From positions 1 to 5,681 of the forward strand of contig JAFZDG010000043.1 of assembly GCA_017561285.1 (NCBI GenBank): a stretch of DNA of 5,681 nucleotides, read 5' to 3'. Of this stretch, positions 1 through 5,681 are shown in pieces; positions within the stretch are counted from its first letter, which is position 1; each line of letters starts with the position of its first letter. The position numbers and the translations under genes are program-made. The stretch comes from Bacteroidaceae bacterium (lineage in GTDB: Bacteria; Bacteroidota; Bacteroidia; Bacteroidales; Barnesiellaceae_A). The notes below the pieces were generated by a model. It was not told the DNA's origin, made no database searches, and worked only from the letters and a program-made list of their open reading frames with translations.

Positions 1-2162
1 CCTATCGTGTTGTAAAAGATGGTAAGGTAAATCTTGCCAACGATGAGGTGGTTTATCTTACTGCCGAGGTTGAAGAGGGTAAAGTGATTGCACAAGGTAA
101 TGCCCCCTTGAAGGATAACGGCGACTTTGTGAATAACCGTATCAAAGCACGTCTTGATGCCGACTTCCCCTTGGCAACTCCCGATCAAGTGGAGCTTATG
201 GACGTGTCGCCCACACAAATTGCCTCTATTGCTGCATCGTTGATTCCCTTCCTCGAGCACGACGACGCGAACCGTGCGTTGATGGGATCAAACATGATGC
301 GTCAAGCAGTACCTTTGTTGCGTAGCGAGTCGCCCATCGTGGGTACAGGCCTCGAAGGTCAGCTCATTCGCGACTCTCGTACACAAATTACTGCCGAGGG
401 TGAGGGCGTTATTGAGTATGTCGATGCTACTACTATTCGCATTCGCTACGATCGCACTGCCGATGAGGAGTTCACTTCGTTTGTCGATGCGGTAAAAGAG
501 TATAACATACCCAAATTCCGTAAAACCAACCAAAGTACAACCATCGACTTGCGTCCTATTTGTCAAAAAGGTCAACGTGTAACCGAAGGCCAAATCCTTA
601 CCGAAGGTTACTCAACCGAAAATGGCGAGTTGGCTCTTGGTCGCAACCTCAAGGTGGCATTCATGCCCTGGAAGGGTTACAACTATGAGGATGCTATCGT
701 GCTCAATGAGCGTGTTGTACGTGAAGATATTCTCACCTCGGTACACGTTGATGAGTACATTCTCGAGGTGCGTGAAACCAAACGTGGTATGGAGGAGTTG
801 ACCTCTGATATTCCCAATGTGAGCGAAGATGCTACCAAAGACCTTGATGAGAATGGTGTAATACGTGTAGGTGCTCGCGTTAATCCCGGCGATATCATGA
901 TTGGTAAGATTACTCCCAAGGGCGAGTCTGATCCCTCACCCGAGGAGAAACTCTTGCGTGCTATCTTTGGTGACAAGGCAGGCGATGTAAAAGATGCTTC
1001 GTTGAAGGCCACTCCTTCGTTGAAGGGTGTTGTTATTGGCACCAACATCTTCTCGCGTGCAATGAAAAAGAAAAAATCGCGCTTGAGCGACAAAGCCAAG
1101 TTGCAACAGCTTGAGGATGAGTATGAGGTAAAGATGAACAAGGTAAAAGAAATCCTTGTGAACAAACTGCTCACACTTACCGATGGCAAGACATCGATGG
1201 GTGTCAAAGACTTCTTGGGCGATGACGTAATTCCTAAAGGTGCCCGTTTTACTCCTGCTATATTGAGCAAGATAGACTATACTACTGTTCAAGTGAGCAA
1301 GTGGACATCGGATGCTGCGAAGAACGATCTCATTCGCACTACTATCATCAACTATTTGCGCAAGTACAAAGAACTCGATGCCGAGTTGCGTCGCCGCAAA
1401 TTCGATGAGTCGGTAGGTGATGAATTGCCCCAAGGCATTGTGCAACTTGCCAAGGTTTATATTGCCAAGAAGCGTAAGATAAGCGTAGGTGATAAGATGG
1501 CAGGTCGTCACGGTAACAAGGGTATCGTGTCGCGTATCGTACGTCAAGAAGATATGCCTTTCTTGGCCGATGGTACACCTGTTGACATTGTATTGAACCC
1601 TCTGGGTGTGCCTTCGCGTATGAACTTGGGACAGATTTTCGAGACAGTTCTCGGCTGGGCCGGACAAGTATTGGGTGAGAAATTTGCTACACCTATCTTC
1701 GATGGTGCTTCGCTCGACGACTTGAATGAATGGACCGACAAGGCCGGTTTGCCCCGTTATGGTAAGACCTACTTGTATGATGGTGGTACCGGCGAGCGCT
1801 TCGACCAACCCGCTACCGTAGGTGTTATCTACATGCTCAAGTTGGGCCACATGGTTGAAGATAAGATGCACGCCCGTTCTATCGGTCCGTACTCACTCAT
1901 CACACAACAACCTCTCGGTGGTAAGGCTCAATTTGGTGGTCAACGTTTCGGAGAGATGGAGGTTTGGGCACTCGAAGCATTCGGTGCATCACACATCTTG
2001 CAAGAGATTCTCACCGTTAAGAGTGACGATGTAGTGGGCCGTTCAAAAGCCTACGAGGCTATCGTTAAGGGCGACTCAATGCCTAACCCCGGTATCCCCG
2101 AATCGCTCAACGTGTTGTTGCATGAGTTGCGTGGTCTCGGTCTCAGCATTACATTAGACTAA
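1..2162 (+). CDS. rpoB: DNA-directed RNA polymerase subunit beta, C-terminal part (5' end outside window)
   Basis: This is the beta subunit of RNA polymerase, which with beta' forms the catalytic cleft that makes RNA from NTPs. The frame is open from base 3 (YRVVKDGKV), so the GTG at 48 is internal and the true start lies off the left edge. About 719 codons are present; family members in this phylum have roughly 1,270, so some 550 N-terminal residues are missing. Visible landmarks are SLIPFLEHDDANRALMGSNM with its following RQAVP (about 231-314), FMPWKGYNYEDAIVLNERVV with the acidic Glu-Asp pair at 687-692, TPKGESDPSPEEKLLRAIFG in the flap, the active-site segment GDKMAGRHGNKG with two conserved lysines (1488-1523), and KMHARSIGPYSLITQQPLGG followed by QFGGQRFGEMEVWALEA near the C-terminus. 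The end, GLGLSITLD then TAA, is the usual family end. No frameshift or missing key residue is seen. rpoC follows 82 bases later. Identity is certain; the Bacteroidales placement is inferred from recalled homologues. Confidence 0.98.
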   Translation, partial: YRVVKDGKVNLANDEVVYLTAEVEEGKVIAQGNAPLKDNGDFVNNRIKARLDADFPLATPDQVELMDVSPTQIASIAASLIPFLEHDDANRALMGSNMMRQAVPLLRSESPIVGTGLEGQLIRDSRTQITAEGEGVIEYVDATTIRIRYDRTADEEFTSFVDAVKEYNIPKFRKTNQSTTIDLRPICQKGQRVTEGQILTEGYSTENGELALGRNLKVAFMPWKGYNYEDAIVLNERVVREDILTSVHVDEYILEVRETKRGMEELTSDIPNVSEDATKDLDENGVIRVGARVNPGDIMIGKITPKGESDPSPEEKLLRAIFGDKAGDVKDASLKATPSLKGVVIGTNIFSRAMKKKKSRLSDKAKLQQLEDEYEVKMNKVKEILVNKLLTLTDGKTSMGVKDFLGDDVIPKGARFTPAILSKIDYTTVQVSKWTSDAAKNDLIRTTIINYLRKYKELDAELRRRKFDESVGDELPQGIVQLAKVYIAKKRKISVGDKMAGRHGNKGIVSRIVRQEDMPFLADGTPVDIVLNPLGVPSRMNLGQIFETVLGWAGQVLGEKFATPIFDGASLDDLNEWTDKAGLPRYGKTYLYDGGTGERFDQPATVGVIYMLKLGHMVEDKMHARSIGPYSLITQQPLGGKAQFGGQRFGEMEVWALEAFGASHILQEILTVKSDDVVGRSKAYEAIVKGDSMPNPGIPESLNVLLHELRGLGLSITLD

Positions 2163-2172
2163 AACAAATAGC

Positions 2173-2205
2173 ACTCCATTCTGCCTGTGCAAGGCAGAAT
2201 GGAGT
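2173..2205 (+). promoter_or_regulatory. Perfect intercistronic stem-loop between rpoB and rpoC
   Basis: The left arm ACTCCATTCTGCCT (2173-2186) and right arm AGGCAGAATGGAGT (2192-2205) are exact reverse complements, giving a 14-bp stem with seven G/C pairs and a GTGCA loop (2187-2191). It begins 10 bases after the rpoB stop and ends 39 bases before the rpoC ATG. On the plus strand it is followed by ACAAAATAAG and has no U-run, so it is not a classical intrinsic terminator. Complete termination here would also cut off essential rpoC. On the minus strand it would be followed by the T-rich GCTATTTGTTTT, but no convergent gene is present. Plausible roles are an RNase processing site, mRNA stabilisation, or partial attenuation that sets the beta to beta' ratio. 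The structure is seen directly; the role is inference. Confidence 0.8.
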
Positions 2206-2244
2206 ACAAAATAAGAAATTCAACTCTTTAGTAAGAAGAAAAAT
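2206..2244 (+). promoter_or_regulatory. A/purine-rich rpoC translation-initiation leader without Shine-Dalgarno
   Basis: The bases just before the rpoC ATG read AGTAAGAAGAAAAAT. The stretch is purine-rich and A-rich but has no GGAGG-like core at the usual spacing. Bacteroidetes generally start translation without strong Shine-Dalgarno pairing and favour A-rich, unstructured leaders, so this fits the phylum. It supports the ATG at 2245 as the start. The 39 bases between the stem-loop and the ATG look single-stranded by eye, which would leave the start site accessible downstream of the hairpin. Confidence 0.55.
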
Positions 2245-5200
2245 ATGGCTTTCAGAAGAGATAATAAAATAAAGAGTAACTTCTCGAAGATTACTATTGG
2301 TTTGGCATCTCCCGAAGAGATTCTCGAAAATTCGAGCGGTGAGGTACTGAAACCCGAAACTATCAACTATCGTACCTACAAGCCCGAGCGTGATGGTTTG
2401 TTCTGCGAGCGCATCTTTGGCCCTGTTAAGGACTATGAGTGCCATTGCGGTAAGTACAAACGCATTCGCTACAAAGGCATCGTGTGCGACCGTTGTGGTG
2501 TAGAAGTTACCGAGAAGAAAGTACGTCGCGAGCGTATGGGCCACATTCAGCTTGTTGTGCCTGTTGCTCACATCTGGTATTTCCGCTCTTTGCCCAATAA
2601 GATTGGCTATTTGTTGGGAATGCCCAGCAAGAAACTCGATGCTGTTATCTACTACGAACGCTACGTAGTAGTGCAACCCGGTGTGGTTGAGGAGTACAAT
2701 ACCTACGATTTGCTCTCGGAAGAAGAATATCTGAAGGTAATGGAAGAGCTGCCCCGCGAGAATCAAATGCTCGATGACAGCGATCCCAACAAGTTTATTG
2801 CCAAGATGGGTGCCGAGGCTATATACGACCTCTTGTCGCGTATCGACTTGGATGGCCTATCGTACGAATTGCGCGACCGCGCCAGCAAAGATGGCTCGCA
2901 ACAACGCAAAACCGAGGCATTGAAACGTCTGCAAGTTGTAGAGTCGTTCCGTGCATCGAAAGATCGCAACCGTCCCGAGTGGATGGTACTCAAGGTTGTT
3001 CCCGTTATTCCTCCCGAATTGCGTCCCTTGGTACCCCTCGATGGTGGTCGCTTTGCTACATCCGACCTCAACGACCTTTATCGTCGTGTAATTATACGTA
3101 ACAACCGTCTCAAACGCTTGATGGAGATCAAAGCTCCCGAGGTAATCTTGCGCAACGAAAAGCGTATGTTGCAAGAGGCTGTTGACTCGTTGCTCGATAA
3201 CTCTCGTAAGTCGAGCGCCGTTAAGACCGAAGCAAATCGTCCCTTGAAGTCGCTCTCTGACAGTTTGAAGGGTAAGCAAGGTCGTTTCCGTCAAAACCTT
3301 CTCGGTAAGCGTGTTGACTACTCAGCTCGTTCGGTTATCGTTGTTGGTCCCGAGTTGAAGATGCACGAGTGCGGTCTTCCCAAAGATATGGCTGCCGAGT
3401 TGTACAAGCCGTTTGTAATACGTAAGCTCATTGAGCGCGGTATTGTTAAGACTGTTAAGTCGGCCAAGAAAATCGTCGATCGCAAAGGTCCCGAGGTATG
3501 GGATATTCTTGAGCACGTAATGAAGGGCCACCCCGTACTGCTCAACCGTGCCCCTACACTTCACCGTTTGGGTATCCAAGCATTCCAACCCCGCATGATT
3601 GAAGGTAAGGCTATTCAACTTCACCCCCTCGCATGTACAGCGTTCAACGCCGACTTCGACGGTGACCAAATGGCTGTTCACTTGCCTCTTGGCAACGAGG
3701 CTATCCTCGAGGCTCAAATGCTTATGTTGGGTGCGCACAACATTCTTAACCCTGCCAATGGTGCTCCTATTACCGTACCTTCTCAAGATATGGTGCTCGG
3801 TCTCTACTATATTACCAAACTTCGTCCCGGTACTAAGGGTGAAGGCTTGAAATTCTATGGTCCTGAAGAGGCTGAGATTGCATACAACGAGGGCAAGGTT
3901 GACTTGCACGCTCCCGTATCGGTAATCGTTGAAGATATCGATGCCGAAGGCAACCGTATCGAACACTTGGTAAGCAATACATCGGTAGGTCGTGTGCTTG
4001 TAAACCAATTTGTACCCAAAGAGATTGGTTATGTAAACGAGATCTTGTCTAAGAAGTCATTGCGTGACATCATCAGCCGCGTTATCAAGGTATGTGGTGT
4101 GACACGTTCGGCTCAATTCCTCGATGATATCAAGAACCTTGGTTACTTGATGGCGTTCCGTGGTGGTTTGTCGTTCAACTTGGGCGACGTTATCATCCCC
4201 GCAGAGAAAGAGGCTCTCGTAAAAGAGGGTTATGCCGAGGTAGAGCAAATCATGGCCAACTATAGCATGGGTTTCATTACCAACAACGAACGCTATAATC
4301 AAATTATCGATACTTGGACTCACGTCAACTCAAACCTCTCAAATATCCTGATGAAACAATTGTCGAGCGACAATCAAGGTTTCAACTCAGTATATATGAT
4401 GCTCGATTCGGGTGCTCGTGGTTCTAAAGACCAGATTCGTCAGCTCTCAGGTATGCGTGGTCTTATGGCCAAACCGCAAAAGGCCGGTGCCGAGGGTGGT
4501 CAAATCATTGAGAACCCCATCTTGTCGAACTTTAAAGAAGGTCTTTCGGTGCTCGAGTACTTTATCTCTACTCACGGTGCTCGTAAAGGTCTTGCCGATA
4601 CCGCTTTGAAGACTGCCGATGCCGGTTACTTGACACGTCGTCTTGTTGACGTAGCTCACGACGTAATCATCACAGAGGAAGATTGCGGTACATTGCGTGG
4701 CTTGGTATGCACCGAGGTAAAAGACAACGAAAACGTTGTTGCATCGCTTGGCGAGCGCATCTTAGGTCGTGTGTCGGTACACGATGTATATCATCCTCTT
4801 ACCGGCGAATTGCTCGTTCAATCGGGAGAGGAGATTACCGATGCTATTGCCAAGAAGATCGAAGATTCACCTATCGAGCGCATCGAGATTCGTTCGGTGC
4901 TCACTTGCGAGTCGAAGAAGGGTGTGTGCGCCAAGTGTTATGGTCGCAACCTCTCAAACAACCGCATGGTACAAAAGGGCGAGGCTGTAGGTGTTATTGC
5001 AGCTCAATCTATCGGTGAGCCCGGTACTCAGCTTACATTGCGTACATTCCACGTCGGTGGTGTCGCCTCGAATATTGCTGCAGTATCTAACGTAACTTCA
5101 CGTTACGATGGTATCCTCGAAATCGATGAGTTGCGTACCGTTGACTATATCGATGATAATAACAACAAGCAACTTATCGTTGTAGGTCGTCTTGCCGAAA

Positions 5201-5681
5201 TGCGTATTGTTGATCCCAATACAAAGATGGTACTTACAACTGCCAACATACCCTACGGTTCGAAACTCTACTTCAACAACGGCGACCTTGTACAAAAAGG
5301 TAGTATGATATGCGAGTGGGACCCCTTCAATGCAGTTATCGTATCGGAGGCTACCGGTAAGGTTGTGTTCGAGAACGTAGAGGAAGGTGTAACCTACCGC
5401 GTTGAGAGCGACGAAACAACCGGCTTGCGTGAGAAGATCATTACCGAGTCGAAAGACCGTACACGTGTACCTTCGGCCTCTATCGTTGACGAAAGTGGTG
5501 AGGTATTGCGTAGCTACTCACTCCCCGTAGGTGCTCACTTGATGGTAGAAGAGGGTAACTCAATGCGTGCCGGTGAGGTATTGGTTAAGATACCTCGTGC
5601 ACAAGGTAAGGCTGGTGATATCACCGGTGGTTTGCCTCGTGTAACCGAGTTGTTCGAGGCTCGTAACCCCTCTAACCCTGC
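2245..5681 (+). CDS. rpoC: DNA-directed RNA polymerase subunit beta', N-terminal part (3' end outside window)
   Basis: This is the beta' subunit, which holds the catalytic Mg ions and the mobile parts of the RNA polymerase active site. The ATG at 2245 begins MAFRRDNKIKSNFSKI, the usual family start. The frame stays open for 1,145 codons to the right edge; full proteins in this phylum have about 1,400-1,450 residues. In order I see zinc site 1 (C66, C68, C81, C84), clamp helices that bind sigma (about 273-310), the GRFRQNLLGKRVDYSARSV switch region (346-364), NRAPTLHR (434-441), the catalytic NADFDGDQ with D470, D472 and D474, the bridge helix from STHGARKGLADTALKTA to TRRLVDVA (775-803), zinc site 2 (C814, C888, C895, C898), the trigger loop PGTQLTLRTFHVGG with R933 and H936, a roughly 183-residue insertion (943-1125) and the closing trigger helix ITGGLPRVTELFEAR (1126-1140). 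All catalytic and zinc residues are intact. It lies 82 bases after rpoB and is presumably cotranscribed with it. Confidence 0.98.
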   Translation, partial: MAFRRDNKIKSNFSKITIGLASPEEILENSSGEVLKPETINYRTYKPERDGLFCERIFGPVKDYECHCGKYKRIRYKGIVCDRCGVEVTEKKVRRERMGHIQLVVPVAHIWYFRSLPNKIGYLLGMPSKKLDAVIYYERYVVVQPGVVEEYNTYDLLSEEEYLKVMEELPRENQMLDDSDPNKFIAKMGAEAIYDLLSRIDLDGLSYELRDRASKDGSQQRKTEALKRLQVVESFRASKDRNRPEWMVLKVVPVIPPELRPLVPLDGGRFATSDLNDLYRRVIIRNNRLKRLMEIKAPEVILRNEKRMLQEAVDSLLDNSRKSSAVKTEANRPLKSLSDSLKGKQGRFRQNLLGKRVDYSARSVIVVGPELKMHECGLPKDMAAELYKPFVIRKLIERGIVKTVKSAKKIVDRKGPEVWDILEHVMKGHPVLLNRAPTLHRLGIQAFQPRMIEGKAIQLHPLACTAFNADFDGDQMAVHLPLGNEAILEAQMLMLGAHNILNPANGAPITVPSQDMVLGLYYITKLRPGTKGEGLKFYGPEEAEIAYNEGKVDLHAPVSVIVEDIDAEGNRIEHLVSNTSVGRVLVNQFVPKEIGYVNEILSKKSLRDIISRVIKVCGVTRSAQFLDDIKNLGYLMAFRGGLSFNLGDVIIPAEKEALVKEGYAEVEQIMANYSMGFITNNERYNQIIDTWTHVNSNLSNILMKQLSSDNQGFNSVYMMLDSGARGSKDQIRQLSGMRGLMAKPQKAGAEGGQIIENPILSNFKEGLSVLEYFISTHGARKGLADTALKTADAGYLTRRLVDVAHDVIITEEDCGTLRGLVCTEVKDNENVVASLGERILGRVSVHDVYHPLTGELLVQSGEEITDAIAKKIEDSPIERIEIRSVLTCESKKGVCAKCYGRNLSNNRMVQKGEAVGVIAAQSIGEPGTQLTLRTFHVGGVASNIAAVSNVTSRYDGILEIDELRTVDYIDDNNNKQLIVVGRLAEMRIVDPNTKMVLTTANIPYGSKLYFNNGDLVQKGSMICEWDPFNAVIVSEATGKVVFENVEEGVTYRVESDETTGLREKIITESKDRTRVPSASIVDESGEVLRSYSLPVGAHLMVEEGNSMRAGEVLVKIPRAQGKAGDITGGLPRVTELFEARNPSNP

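Noticed and set aside
1065..1076. A-rich run AAAAAGAAAAAA as a possible programmed frameshift site in rpoB
   Set aside because: In the coding frame it reads AAA AAG AAA AAA, preceded by G, so it does not form the A AAA AAG slippery heptamer. The reading frame continues normally through conserved sequence on both sides.
936..1871. A 311-codon open frame on the minus strand, inside rpoB
   Set aside because: It lies wholly antisense to highly conserved rpoB sequence. The translation resembles no family I know. Biased codon choice (CGT, GGT, CTC, GAG) leaves few stops on the opposite strand, so it is a shadow.
2173..2205. The intercistronic hairpin as a Rho-independent terminator of rpoB
   Set aside because: There is no U-run after the stem on the plus strand, and rpoC, an essential gene with no visible promoter of its own in the gap, follows directly.
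2163..2244. A separate rpoC promoter in the gap
   Set aside because: I found no TAnnTTTG or TTTG element of the Bacteroidetes primary sigma type in these 82 bases, nor an E. coli-like -35/-10 pair.
2149..2766. A 205-codon minus-strand open frame crossing the rpoB-rpoC gap
   Set aside because: Most of it is antisense to the rpoC N-terminus. It would run through the hairpin and end in the rpoB stop region, and the protein has no recognisable features.
3322..4008. A 228-codon open frame on the minus strand, inside rpoC
   Set aside because: It is antisense to the catalytic region of rpoC, has no recognisable product and no start-site context, and is best explained by codon bias of the real gene.
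4683..5018. Plus-strand alternative-frame open frames inside rpoC, such as 4683-5018
   Set aside because: They overlap the conserved zinc site 2 and trigger-loop coding sequence in another frame, and their translations are low in recognisable structure and rich in Arg, Cys and Ser, as expected for frame shadows.

Overview
The window is an ordinary core-genome segment. It holds the 3' part of rpoB (RNA polymerase beta subunit) followed on the same strand by the 5' part of rpoC (beta' subunit). Both genes run off the window, rpoB at the left edge and rpoC at the right edge. Both proteins match, as far as I can recall the family, those of Bacteroidetes, most likely order Bacteroidales. The RpoC N-terminus (MAFRRDNKIKSNFSKITIGL), the RpoB C-terminus (GLGLSITLD), the trigger-loop form QLTLRTFHVGG and the purine-rich rpoC leader without a Shine-Dalgarno sequence all agree with that. 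I cannot name the genus.

Layout: bases 1-2162 are rpoB, about the last 719 codons, ending in TAA. Bases 2163-2244 are an 82-base intercistronic gap. It contains a perfect 14-bp inverted repeat with a 5-nt loop (2173-2205) and then an A/purine-rich leader up to the rpoC ATG. Bases 2245-5681 are rpoC codons 1-1145, covering the clamp, zinc-binding domain, catalytic Mg-binding loop, bridge helix, second zinc site, trigger loop and its large lineage insertion. The gene stops at the window edge just after the second trigger helix.

The two genes encode the two large subunits that together form the RNA polymerase active centre and are almost certainly cotranscribed. Within the gap I see no promoter resembling the Bacteroidetes -7 TAnnTTTG / -33 TTTG type. 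I found no mobile element, CRISPR array, tRNA, rRNA or extra gene. The long reverse-strand open frames over both genes are shadows of conserved coding sequence. I do not see a novel system here. The points most worth a second look are the intercistronic stem-loop, the two lone AGA codons at the start of rpoC, and the leucine in the trigger loop where E. coli has methionine.
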